Positions 21,401 through 30,728 of a stretch of DNA of 64,000 nucleotides are shown here, in pieces. Within the stretch, counting starts at the first letter, position 1, and every line of letters begins with the position of its first letter. The position numbers were made by a program, and so were the translations under genes. The stretch comes from Luscinia megarhynchos (Eukaryota; Chordata; Aves; Passeriformes; Turdidae), in contig CM067584.1 in NCBI GenBank assembly GCA_034336665.1, forward strand, positions 5,781,508-5,845,507, read 5' to 3'. The notes under the pieces are model-generated. The model searched no databases. It saw only the letters and a program-made list of their open reading frames with translations, and was not told the origin of the DNA.

Positions 21401-24400
21401 GACACGGTGTGGTTGCTGTCCCCTGTGTCCCCATGTCCCTTGTGTCACTCCTGTGTCACTCCTGTGTCCCCAGCTGCTGGCCAGCGCCAGCTACGATGAC
21501 ACGGTGCGCCTGTACCGCGAGGACGATGACGACTGGGTGTGCTGTGCCACCCTGGAGGGTCACACCTCCACCGTGTGGGCAGTGGCCTGGGAGCGCTCCG
21601 GCCAGCGCCTGGTGTCCTGCAGCGATGACCGCACCCTGCGCGTGTGGGAGCGCTCGGAGCCCGGCCAGGGCCACGGTGAGGGACACCAGGGACAGGGATG
21701 GGGACAGGGACAGGGGACAGACAGGGACAGACAAGGGACATGGGACAGACAGGGACAGACAGGAGACAGACATGGACAGACAGGGGACTCGTGTCCTGCA
21801 GCGATGACCGCACCCTCGCGGCGTGTGGGAGCTTCCGAGCCAGCCAGGGGCCACGGTGAGGACACCAGGGACAGGGATGGGGACAGGGACATGGGACAGA
21901 CAGGGACAGACAGGGACAGACATGGGCAGACAGGGGACTGCGTGTCCTGCAGCGATGACCGCACCCTCTTGGCGTGTGGGGCGCTCGAGCCTGGACAGGG
22001 ACACGGTGAGGGACACCAGGGACAGGGATGGGGGACAGGGACGGGGGACAGACAGGGACAGACAGGGACAGACAGGGGACTCGTGTCCTGCAGCGATGAC
22101 CCGCACCCCTGCCCTGCGTGTGGGAGCGCTGGAGCCCGGCCAGGGCCACGGTGAGGGACACCAGGGACAGGGATGGGGACAGGGACAGGGGACAGACAGG
22201 GACAGACAGGGGACAGGGGACATGGGACAGGCATGGACAGACAGGGACAGACAGGGGACTCGTGTCCTGCAGCGATGACCGCACCCTGCGCGTGTGGGAG
22301 CGCTCGGAGCCTGGACAGGGACACGGTGAGGGACACCAGGGACAGGGATGGGGACAGGGGACAGACAAGGACATACAGGGGACAGGGGACATGGGACAGA
22401 CATGGACAGACAAGGGACAGGGGACATGGGACAGACAGGGGACAGGGGACATGGGACAGACAGGGACAGACATGGGACAGACAGGGGACAGACAGGGGAC
22501 TCGTGTCCTGCAGCGATGACCGCACCCTGCGCGTGTGGGAGCGCTCGGAGCCTGGACAGGGACACGGTGAGGGATGGGACAGGGACAGGGAGAGAGAAGA
22601 AGGAGAAGGAGAGAGAGGGTGAAAAAAGGGAGAGGAGGGAGAGGGAGAAGGGGAGAGTGAGAAAAAGACGGAAAAGGGGATGGAGAAGGAAAGGAGAAGA
22701 TGAGGCCGAAGAGGGAGAGGGAAAAGGGAGGAGAAAGAAAAGGAGGGGGAGAGGGAAAGGGGAAGATTTGGGAAAAGGGGTGAAGGGAGAGGGGGAGGGA
22801 GAAGGAAAAGGGGGAAAATGGGGGAAGAGGGGGTGGAGAAGAGGAAAAGGGGAGGGAAGGAGGAGAAAAAAAAGAGAGGGAAAAGGGAGGGGAAGGGGCA
22901 AAAGGGGTGTTACAGAGGGGGAGGGAGTGAAGGAACAAAAGGGAGAGGAAAGCGGAGGGGGGAGAGGGAGGGGGAGTGGAACAAGGAAGGGAGAGGGGAG
23001 GGAGGGGAGAGAGAAGTGTCCCCACATCCCTGACGTCCCAATATCCCTACTGTCCCCAATGTCCCCTGTGGCAGGCAGTGGCACGGAGCCCAGCTGGAAA
23101 TGTGTGTGCACCCTGTCCGGGGTACCACGGGCGCAGCATCTACGACGTGGCCTGGTGAGCGTGGGGGCACTGGGGATGCATGGGGACATGGGGACAGTGG
23201 GGACATTGGGGGGACACGGGGACAGTGGGGACAGTGGGGACATTGGGGAAACATTGGGGACATGGGGACAGTGGGGACATTGGGGGGACACGGGGACAGT
23301 GGGGACACTGGGGACACGGGGACAGTGGGGGACGCTGGGGGACACTGGGGATGCATGGGGACACGGGGACATGGGCACAGTGGGGACATTGGGGGACAGT
23401 GGGGACACTGGAGAACACTGGGGACACGGGGGACAATGGGGACATTGGGGGACCACGGGGACAGTGGGGCGCTGGTGGACACTGGGGCCTCTGGGGGACA
23501 TGGGGACAGTGGGAACATGGGGGACAGTGGGGACATTGGGGACATGGGGACAGGAGGACATTGGGGGACGTGGGGACATTGGGGACATGGAGGGACATTG
23601 GAGACATGGGGGACGTTGGGAACACTGGGGACATGAGGACAGCAGGAACATATGGGGACATGGGGGCGTGGGGGACATGGAGGCATTGGGGACACCTATG
23701 GACAGGGGGACACTGGGGACACCTCACTGGGGCCCTGTGACCACCCTGGTGCCACCTCCCTGGGACCTTGTCCCCTCCCCATGACCCCTGTGCCCCTCCC
23801 TGGTGACCCCCTCCAAGTGCCACCTCACCAGGGCCCTGTCCCCTCCTTAGTGCCCCCTGTCCCCTTCCTGATGCCCCTGTCCCCTCCATGTCCTTCCTGT
23901 CCCTTCCAGGTGTGACCCGTGCCCTCCTGACCCCTCTCTCGTCCTGTCCCCCCCGACTGCTGTCCCTGTCCCCCCAGGTGTTCCCCCTGTCCCCCTAACC
24001 CATCCCTGTCCCCTCCATGTCCCCAGGTGTCCCCTGTCTCTGCTGATTGCTGTCCCTGTCCCCTCCCCTGTCCCTTCAGGTGTCCCCTTGACCCCTCCTG
24101 TCCCCACTGGCCACTGTCCCTGTCCCCCGGGTGTCTTCTGTCCCCCCTGTTCCCCCTGTCCCCCCTGGCTGTCCCTGTCCCTCCCTCCCCTAGGTGTCCA
24201 CTGTCCCTGCTGACACCTGTCCCCTGTCCCTGTCCCCAGGTGCCCCCCACTTGCTGTCCTTGTCCCCCCTGTCCCTGCTGACCCTGTCCCCTCGCTGTCC
24301 CCAGGTGTCCCTATCCCCAGCTCCTCCCCGTCCCAGGTGTCCTCTGTCCCCCCGACTGCTGTCACTGTAGCCTGTCCCTGTCACAGGTGTCTCCTGTCCC

Positions 24401-25267
24401 TGCTGTCCCCTGTCCCTTGTCCCTGTCCCCAGGTGTCCCCTGTCCCCTCTGATCCTGTCCCTGTGCCATGGCTGGTGTCCCCTGACTGCTCTCCCTGTCC
24501 CTGACCCTGCCCCTGGCAGGTGTCCCCTGACTGCTGTCCCTGTCCCTGACCCTGTCCCTGGCAGGTGTCCCCTGACTGCTGTCCCTGTCCCTGGCAGGTG
24601 TCCCTGACTGCTGTCCCTGTCCCTGTCCCTGGCAGGTGTCCCCTGACTGCTGTCCCTGTCCCCTCTGTCCCTGTCCCTGTCCGTGTCCCTGACTGCTGTC
24701 CCTGTCCCTGTCTGTGTCCCTGACCCTGTCCCTGTCCCTGGCAGGTGTCCCCTGACCCTGTCCCTGTCCCCTCTGTCCCTGGCAGGTGTCCCCTGACTGC
24801 TGTCCCTGTCCCCTCTGTCCCTGCCCTGGCAGGTGTCCCCTGACTGCTGTCCCTGTCCCTGTCCCTGTCCCTGGCAGGTGTCCCCTGACCCTGTCCCTGT
24901 CCCCTCTGTCCCTGTCCCTGTCCGTGTCACTGACTGCTGTCCCTGTCCCTGTCTGTGTCCCTGACCCTGTCCCTGTCCCTGTCATGTGTCCCCTGACCCT
25001 GACCCTGTCCCCTCTGTCCCTGGCAGGTGTCCCCTGACGGGCGCGGTGGCCACGGCGTGCGGTGACGACGCGCTGCGGGTGTTCGAGGAGGCGCCGGTGG
25101 CCGCGGGCTGCCCGGTGACGTTCAGCCTGGCGGCGCACGTGCCGCGGGCGCACGCGCAGGACGCCAACGGCGTGGCCTGGCACCCGCGGGAGCCGGGGCT
25201 GCTGGCGTCCTGCGGGGACGACGGCGACATCGCCTTCTGGCAGTACCAGCGCCCCGAGGGGCTCTGA
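18352..25267 (+). CDS. CIAO1: CIAO1, cytosolic iron-sulfur assembly WD40 protein
   Basis: CIAO1 is the seven-bladed WD40 subunit of the CIA targeting complex (with CIAO2B and MMS19), which hands Fe-S clusters to cytosolic and nuclear apoproteins. Exons are 18352-18490, 20022-20170, 20437-20548, 20627-20718, 21474-21675, 23075-23154 and 25027-25267, all with GT-AG borders and compatible phases. The total is about 337 residues against 339 in human. Hallmarks are [82 protein letters not shown] and [10 protein letters not shown] before the stop. The only disruption is one extra G in exon 6. Four exon edges are multiplied in the flanking introns. Confidence 0.96.
18500..19850. repeat. CIAO1 intron 1 minisatellite, unit about 25 bases
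   Basis: About 55 units of the form GGGGAACCGGGACCGGAACG with GCTCTG or GCTGTG fill nearly all of intron 1. The array begins about ten bases after the exon 1 donor. It is CpG-rich (CCGG in each unit), so it extends the promoter CpG island into a tandem array. Apparent 450-residue reading frames here are artefacts. Confidence 0.95.
20022..20170 (+). CDS. CIAO1: CIAO1 exon 2
   Basis: Acceptor CCCCAG precedes the exon. Encodes [20 protein letters not shown] and [16 protein letters not shown]; donor GTGGGG, phase 0. Confidence 0.95.
20171..20335. repeat. CIAO1 intron 2 repeat CTGGGACACC
   Basis: About 14 units of CCTGGGACACC or CCTGGGATACC begin right at the exon 2 donor. No exon-edge copy is embedded. 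Confidence 0.9.
20437..20548 (+). CDS. CIAO1: CIAO1 exon 3
   Basis: Acceptor CCGCAG precedes the exon. Encodes [17 protein letters not shown] and [11 protein letters not shown]; donor GTGAGC, phase 1. Confidence 0.95.
20627..20718 (+). CDS. CIAO1: CIAO1 exon 4
   Basis: Acceptor CCCCAG precedes the exon. Encodes [20 protein letters not shown] and [11 protein letters not shown]; donor GTGAGG, phase 0. Confidence 0.95.
20794..20846 (+). repeat. Copy of CIAO1 exon 4 donor edge
   Basis: About 53 bases match the end of exon 4 (20674-20726) at an offset of 120 bases. The copy still reads [11 protein letters not shown] and GAGGTGAGG, but with a small insertion before the donor. It lies in a GGGGACACA-type minisatellite. 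Confidence 0.9.
21054..21412 (+). repeat. Four copies of CIAO1 exon 5 acceptor edge
   Basis: Copies start at 21054, 21159, 21256 and 21377; the true exon starts at 21474. Spacing is 105, 97, 121 and 97 bases. Each has CCCCAG followed by about 36 exon bases (LLA[RS]ASYDDTV; one copy reads [11 protein letters not shown]), then TGGTTGCTGTCCC or TGATTGCTGTCCC intron sequence. The first three upstream units differ by several substitutions, so this is not a simple assembly stutter. Confidence 0.93.
21474..21675 (+). CDS. CIAO1: CIAO1 exon 5
   Basis: The only complete copy: it runs from acceptor 21472-21473 to donor GTGAGG after 21675. Encodes [35 protein letters not shown] and [20 protein letters not shown]; 202 bases, phase 0 to 1. 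Chosen over the flanking partial copies because only here is the frame continuous. Confidence 0.95.
21780..22566 (+). repeat. Five copies of CIAO1 exon 5 donor edge
   Basis: Copies of the last 60-70 exon bases plus GTGAGG end at 21855, 22015, 22150, 22325 and 22566, separated by GGGACAGACA minisatellite. The last two encode an intact [20 protein letters not shown]; the others carry small indels. Each copy contains CCTGCAG followed by CGATGACC, so a 53-base mini-exon with its own acceptor-like CAG and real donor is formally available in the best copies. Confidence 0.93.
22570..23020. repeat. Polypurine (GA-rich) tract in CIAO1 intron 5
   Basis: About 450 bases of almost pure purine on the plus strand (GGGAGAGGG, AAAAGGGG, GAAGGAGAAG) have few pyrimidine interruptions. 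It is a candidate for triplex (H-DNA) structure. Confidence 0.9.
23075..23154 (+). CDS. CIAO1: CIAO1 exon 6, one-base insertion
   Basis: Acceptor GGCAG and donor GTGAGC fit. The exon reads [16 protein letters not shown] in the incoming frame and [11 protein letters not shown] in the +1 frame, both highly conserved. The change falls at a GGGG run at about 23119-23122, so one extra G is present relative to the conserved frame. A sequencing or assembly error in the G-run is most likely. Confidence 0.92.
23155..23745. repeat. CIAO1 intron 6 minisatellite GGGGACATTGGGGACAGT
   Basis: About 50 units of 9-12 bases (GGGGACATT, GGGGACAGT, GGGGACACT) begin at the exon 6 donor. The G-rich strand is the transcribed sense strand. 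Confidence 0.95.
23890..25022 (+). repeat. Repeat CTGTCCCTGTCCC with eight copies of CIAO1 exon 7 acceptor edge
   Basis: The pyrimidine-rich array abuts exon 7. From about 24514 the unit includes CTGGCAG followed by GTGTCCCCTGAC, the first bases of exon 7, at about 24514, 24561, 24591, 24631, 24741, 24781, 24828 and 24872; the true junction is 25026/25027. Every copy keeps a polypyrimidine tract and CAG, so each is a plausible 3' splice site. Confidence 0.88.
25027..25267 (+). CDS. CIAO1: CIAO1 exon 7 and stop
   Basis: Encodes [19 protein letters not shown], the insert [18 protein letters not shown], then [20 protein letters not shown] and [10 protein letters not shown] with TGA at 25265-25267. 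It carries the last two WD blades and the C-terminus. Intact. Confidence 0.96.
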
Positions 25268-26560
25268 GCGGGAGCTGGCGGCGGCCGGAGCCGCCTGGGG
25301 CTGCCTAGAACCCACTGCGGCTACCTGGAACCTCCTGGGGCTGCCTAGAACCCACTGCGGCTACCTGGAACCTCCTGGGGCTGCCTAGAACCCACTGTGG
25401 CTACCTGGAGCCTCCTGGGGCTGCCTAGAACCCACTGTGGCTACCTGGAACCTCCTGGGGCTGCCTAGAACCCGCTGTGGCTACCTGGAGCCTCCTGGGC
25501 TGCCTAGAACCACGCTGTGGCTACCTGGAGCCTCCTGGGGCTGCCCTAGAACCCACTGTGGCTACCTGGAGCCTCCTGGGGCTGCCTAGAACCCGCTGTG
25601 GCTACCTGGAACCTCCTGGGGCTGCCTAGAACCCTCTGGCTACCTGGAACCTCCTGGGGCTGCCTAGAACCCACTCGCGGCTACCTGGAGCCTCCTGGGG
25701 CTGCCTAGAACCCACTGCGGCTACCTGGGAGCCTCCTGGGGCTGCCTAGGGAACCCACTGTGGCTACCTGGAGCCTCCTGGGGCTGCCTAGAACCCACTG
25801 TGGCTACCTGGAGCCTCCTGGGGCTGCCTAGAACCCACTGTGGCTACCTGGAGCCTCCTGGGGCTGCCTAGAACCCACTGTGGCTACCTGGAACCTCCTG
25901 GGGCTGCCTAGAACCCACTGTGGCTACCTGGAACCTCCTGGGGCTACCGAGAGTCTCTTCTGGCTACCTGGAGCCTCCTGGGGGCTACCTGGAACCTCCT
26001 GGGGCTGCCTAGAACCCACTGCAGCTACCTGGAACCTCCTGGGGCTGCTGGGAACCTCCCACAGAGACCGGGGACCTCCTGTGGCTGCCAGGAGTCTCTT
26101 CTGCCTACCTAGAGCCTCCCCTGGCTACTGGGAACCTCCTGTGGCTACTGGGAGCCTCCTATGGCTACCTGGAGCATCCTGGGGCTGCCAGCACAGCTCG
26201 GGGGCTCCAGGATCCTCCTGTGGCTACTGGGAACCTCCTGTGGCTACCGAGAGTCTCTTCTGGCTACCTGGAACCTCCTGGAGCTACCAAGAGTCTCTTC
26301 TGGCTACCTAGAACCTCCTGTGGCTACTGGGAACCTCCATCAGCTACTGGGAGTCTTTTCTGGCTACCTGGAGCCTCCCCTGGCTACCAAGAGCCTTCTG
26401 GATACCTGGAACCTTCTGTGGCTACCTGGAACCTCCTGTGCCACTGGGAGCCTCCCATGGCTACCCAGAGTCTCTTCTGGCTACCAGGAACCTCCTGTGG
26501 CTTCTGGGAGCCTTCTGTGGCTACCAGGACAGTTCAGGGGCTTCAGGGAGCCTCGGGGAG
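25268..26560. repeat. CIAO1 3' UTR minisatellite, unit about 39 bases
   Basis: About 30 units of CTGCCTAGAACCCACTG, GGCTACCTGGA and CCTCCTGGGG grade into a shorter GGCTACTGGGAACCTCCTG form after 25930. The array begins about 30 bases after the stop codon and lies upstream of the poly(A) signal, so it should be in the mature mRNA. Confidence 0.92.
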
Positions 26561-26699
26561 GCACATCTCCTCCAGAACACCCCAAGTTCTCCAGGACCCC
26601 CCAGGATCTTCCAGGACCCCCCGAGTTCCCCAGAGCCCTGCCCAGGACCCCCCAGTGTCCCCCCCACTGGGTTTGTGGGGTCAGGGTCGGGTTGGAGCC

Positions 26700-26705
26700 A
26701 ATAAA
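26700..26705 (+). promoter_or_regulatory. CIAO1 polyadenylation signal candidate
   Basis: Canonical AATAAA about 1.43 kb after the CIAO1 stop, in non-repetitive sequence just before the convergent-intergenic minisatellite. Confidence 0.6.
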
Positions 26706-26789
26706 CCCAAAAATCTCCCAGATCTGCCCTGCCCGGGGGCTTGGGCTCAGCCTGGAGCATAGGGACCCCAAAAGGAGCTCGGGGGCGGC

Positions 26790-28720
26790 AGTGTGGGGTA
26801 CAGGGTGTGGGGTACAGGGGTTTGGGGTACAGGGGTTTGTGGGGTACAGGGGTGTGGGGTACAGGGGTTTGGGGTACAGAGAGTGTGGGGTACAGGGGGT
26901 GTGGGGGTACAGGGGTTTGGGGTACAGAGAGTGTGGGGGTACAGGGGGTTGGGGTACAGGGGTGTGGGGTACAGGGGTTTGGGGCACAGGGGGTTTGGGG
27001 TACAGGGTTTGGGGAGTACAGGGGTTTGGGGTACAGGGGGTTGGGAGTACAGAGAGTGTGGGGGTACAGGGGTGTGGGGGTACAGGGGTGTGGGGTACAG
27101 AGAGTGTGGGGGTACAGGGGTGTGGGGTACAGAGAGTGTGGGGTACAGGGGTGTGGGGGTACAGGGGTGTGGGGGTACAGGGGTGTGGGGTACAGGGGGT
27201 TGGGGGTGCAGGGGTTGGGGTACAGGGGTGTGGGAGTACAGAGAGTGTGGGGTACAGGGGTGTGGGGTACGGGGGTGTGGGGTACAGGGGTTTGGGGGTA
27301 CAGGGGGTTTGGGGTACAGAGAGTGTGGGGTACAGGTGTGTGGGGTACAGGGGTTGGGGGTACAGGGGTGTGGGGTACAGGGGTGTGGGGTACAGGGGTT
27401 TGGGGTACAGGGGTGTAGGTACAGGGGTGTGGGGTACAGGGTGTGGGGCACAGGGGTGTGGGGAGTACAGGGGTTTGGGGGTACAGGGGGTTGGGGTACA
27501 GGGGTTTGGGGTACAGGGGTGTGGGGTACAGGGGTTTGGGGGTACAGAAGTGTGGGGTACAGGGGGTGTGGGGTACAGGGGTTTGGGGTACAGAGAGTGT
27601 GGAGGTACAGGGGTGTGGGGGTACAGGGGTTTGGGGTACAGAGAGTGTGGGAGTACAGGTGTGTGGGGTACAGGGGGTGTGGAGGGTACAGGGGTTGGGG
27701 TACAGGGTGTGGGGTACAGGGGGTGTGGGGTACAGGGGTTTGGGATCTCAGGGAGTGTGGGGTACGAGAGTGTGGGGTACAGGGGTGTGGGGGTACAGGG
27801 GTGTGGGGTACAGGGGTTTGGGGTACAGGGTGTGGGGCGCACAGGGGTGTGGGGGTACAGGGGTGTGGGGTACAGGGGGTTTGGGGTACAGGGGTGTGTG
27901 GGGTGCACAGAGAGTGTAGGGGTACAGGGGTGTGGGGTACAGGGGTGTGGGGTACAGAGAGTGTGGGGTACAGGGTGTGGGGGTACAGAGAGTGTGGGGT
28001 ACAGGGGTGTGGGGGTACAGGGGTTTGGGGTACAGGGGGTTTAGGGGTACAGGGGTGTGGGGGTACAGGGGTGTGGGGTGCAGGGAGTGGGGGTACAGGG
28101 GTGTGGGGGTACAGGGGTGTGGGGTACAGAGAGTGTGGGGGTACAGGGGTTTGGGGGTACAGGGGTGGGGTACAGGGGTGTGGGGTACAGGGGTGTAGGG
28201 GTACAGGGGTGTGGGGTACAGAGAGTGTGGGGTACAGGGAGTGTGGGGTACAGAGGCTTTGGGGTACAGGGTGTGGGGGTACAGGGGTTTGGGGGTACAG
28301 AGAGTGTGGGGTACAGGGCTTTGGGGTACAGGGGTGTGGGGTACAGGGGTGTAGGGGTACAGGGGTTTGGGGGTACGGGGGTGTGGGGTACAGGGTGTGG
28401 GGTACAGGGGTGTGGGGTACAGGGGTTTGGGTACAGGGGTTTGGGGGTACAGGGGTGTAGGGGTACACAGGGGTGGGGTACAGGGCTTTGGGAGTACAGG
28501 GGTGTGGGGTACAGGGGTGTGGGGTACAGGGGTTTGGGGTACAGGGGTTTGGGGTACAGGGGTTTGGGGTACAGGGGTGTGGGGTACAGGGAGTGTGGGG
28601 TACAGGGAGTGTGGGGTACAGGGGTTGGGGTACAGGGGCTTTGGGGTACATGGGTGTGGGGTACAGGGGTGTGGGGTACAGGGATTTGGGGTACAGGGGT
28701 TTGGGATCAGGGAGTTTGGA
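26790..28720. repeat. Intergenic minisatellite GGGGTACAGGGGTGTG
   Basis: About 130 units of 15-16 bases (GGGGTACAGGGGTGTG, GGGGTACAGGGGTTTG, GGGGTACAGAGAGTGTG) separate the convergent CIAO1 and PSD genes. G-runs of four recur every 5-7 bases. Six-frame reading gives apparently open frames of up to about 700 residues on both strands; these reflect the period only. Confidence 0.96.
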
Positions 28721-29240
28721 GTACTGGGGTTTCGGGTTCAGGAGTTTGGGATCCAGGAATTTGGGATCAGAGTTTGGGATCCAGGGGTTTGGGTTCCAGG
28801 GTTTGGGATCAGGGTATTTGGGGACCAGGAGTTTGGGATCCAAGAATTTTGGGGTTTAGGACTTTGGGATCTGGGACTTTGGAGACCAGGAATTTGGGGT
28901 CCAGGAGTCCGAGATTCCAAGAATTTTGGGTTTCAAGAGTTTGGGATCTGGGAATTTGGGGCCCAGGGGTTTGAGGTCTGGGAGTTTGGGATCCAGGGTT
29001 TGGGACCAGGGAATTTAGGATCTAGGAGTGTGGGGTCCAGGAATTTGGCATCCAAGAATTTAGGATCCAAGAGTTTGGGATTTCAAGACTTTGGGATCTG
29101 GGAATTTGGGGTCCAGGAATTTTGGGATCCAGGAGTTTGGAGTGAGGGAATTTGGGATCCAAGAGTTTGGGATTTCAGGACTTCGAGATGCAGGAATTTG
29201 GTATCTGAGAATTTGGGATCCAGGAGTTAGTTTGGTACTG
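28721..29240. repeat. Diverged minisatellite TTTGGGATCCAGGAG
   Basis: About 30 units of 14-18 bases continue the preceding array with a different core (TTTGGGATCCAGGAA). No gene is seen. Confidence 0.85.
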
Positions 29241-29411
29241 GGGAAAAAAAAGAGATTTTAGAACATTTTTGGGGGATTTTGGGGCTCAGGTCACCCTTGG
29301 GAATTTGGAAAAAACGGGAATTTGGGAAAATCAGGAATTCCCAATTCCCCGGGTCCCAATCAGCTCCTCATTAACGCCCCTCCCCCTCAATGCGCGCTCG
29401 GAATTCCCTGT

Positions 29412-29497
29412 TTTATTAAATCCATCCCGATTTTGTCGCTTCCCAAAATTCCCAAAAATCCTCCAAAATCCCGGGAATTCTGTGGGAATTCTTTATT
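29412..29497 (-). promoter_or_regulatory. PSD-gene polyadenylation signal candidates
   Basis: TTTATT on the plus strand at 29492-29497 and 29412-29417 gives two minus-strand AATAAA hexamers. The first lies about 965 bases after the PSD stop codon. Neither lies in tandem repeat. Confidence 0.6.
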
Positions 29498-29829
29498 GCA
29501 CAGCACAGCGGGGGAATCCCAAATTCCCCCAGAATTCCTTTTGGGGGGAAGGGGAATTTTTGGAATGGGGAATTTTTGGGAATGGGGAATTTTGGGATGG
29601 GAGATTTTTTGGGAATTCCCTGAGTTGTTCCCAATCCCGGGGGGGTGGGGGTTAGATCGGGACCCCCAAAAAAAGCCTCGTACCTGGGGGGAGGGGCCAT
29701 TGTCACATGGGGAGGGGCCACTGGAGTGTCGCTGTCACGGGGGGTGGGGGGCGGGGTGGCACAGCAGGGTCCCCCCGGGATGGCACTGCCGGTCCTGGTG
29801 GCACTTGGGGACAATGGCGCAGCTGGCCC

Positions 29830-30461
29830 TGCACTCTAAGATGTGGCGGTGGCACTTGGGGACACTGTGGGTGTCACAGCCATCCTGGTGGCACTTGGGG
29901 ACACTCCAAGCTGGCACAGGCGGTCGCGGTGGCACCTGGGGACACTCCCAGAGGGTGGCAGCAGTGTCACAGCCGATCCCAGTGGCGTTTGGGGACACTT
30001 CTGGAGGTATTGGGGACATTCCCGTAGGCACTTGGGGACACTGCCAGGTGTCACAGGCGGTCACATAGGCACTTGGGGACACTGCCAGGGGTGTTGGGGA
30101 CAGTCCCAGGTGTCACAGCTGGTCCTGCTGGTGCTTGGGGACACTCCTGGAGGTGTTGGGGACACTGCCAGGTGTCACAGGCAGTCGTGGTGGCATTTGG
30201 GGACAGTGCCAGGTGTCACAGGTGGTCGTGGTGGTGCTTGGGGACACTGCCAGGTGTCACAGGTGGTCGCGGTGGCGCTTGGGGACAGTGCCAGGTGTCA
30301 CAGGCAGTCGTGGTGGCATTTGGGGACAGTGCCAGGTGTCACAGGTGGTCGTGGTGGTGCTTGGGGACACTGCCAGGTGTCACAGGCAGTCCCGGTGGCG
30401 CTTGGGGACAGTGCCAGGTGTCACAGGCGGTCCCGGTGGCGCTTGGGGACAGTGCCAGGTG
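29830..30461 (-). repeat. PSD 3' UTR 41-base minisatellite containing copies of the stop-codon region
   Basis: About 14 units of 41 bases (minus strand: CCCCAAGCGCCACCGCGACC followed by ACCTGTGACACCTGGCACTG) run on from the last PSD codons. The unit repeats codons for VPKRHRD plus the TGA. Units nearest the real exon are the most similar to it, and those toward 29830 are diverged. Confidence 0.9.
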
Positions 30462-30728
30462 TCACAGGTGGTCGCGGTGGCGCTTGGGGACAATGCTGCG
30501 GGTGGCCCTGCGCTCGGAGATGTGCCGCCGCACGCGGCCCGGGGGCACGGGGGGCGGCTCGGGGGCCAGCGAGGGGCTGGAGTGCGCCTTGGCCAGCGGG
30601 GCGGGGCCGGGCCCGAAGTCACAGTCGCCGCTGTCCCCAAGGACCGTGTCCCCGCTGTCCCCAAGGTCTGCCGTGTCCCCGCGCAGCCACGCCCCCAAGG
30701 CCTGCACGTAGGTCTGGGCGCGGTGGCG
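30462..30728 (-). CDS. PSD4: PSD last coding exon
   Basis: After acceptor CCGCAG it encodes [18 protein letters not shown], an insert rich in GDSGDT, the family signature [13 protein letters not shown], and [20 protein letters not shown] before HL-stop (TGA 30464-30462). The HSSPSL and RRH motifs are typical of PSD C-termini. 267 bases, phase 0. Confidence 0.88.
   Translation of the reverse strand, partial: RHRAQTYVQALGAWLRGDTADLGDSGDTVLGDSGDCDFGPGPAPLAKAHSSPSLAPEPPPVPPGRVRRHISERRATRSIVPKRHRDHL

Noticed and set aside
21054..22566. CIAO1 with extra WD40 blades from duplicated exons
   Set aside because: Copies include only an acceptor side or only a donor side, contain stops or frameshifts when read through, and the seven-exon model already gives the normal family length.
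21456..23678. 740-codon minus-strand open frame opposite CIAO1
   Set aside because: It runs antisense through conserved CIAO1 exons and their repeats; the composition (Cys-Pro-Ser-Val) mirrors the CTGTCCC period.
26747..28843. Long frames of up to about 700 codons in the intergenic array, rich in Cys-Thr-Pro or Gly-Tyr-Arg
   Set aside because: Pure minisatellite translation, with near mirror openness on both strands.
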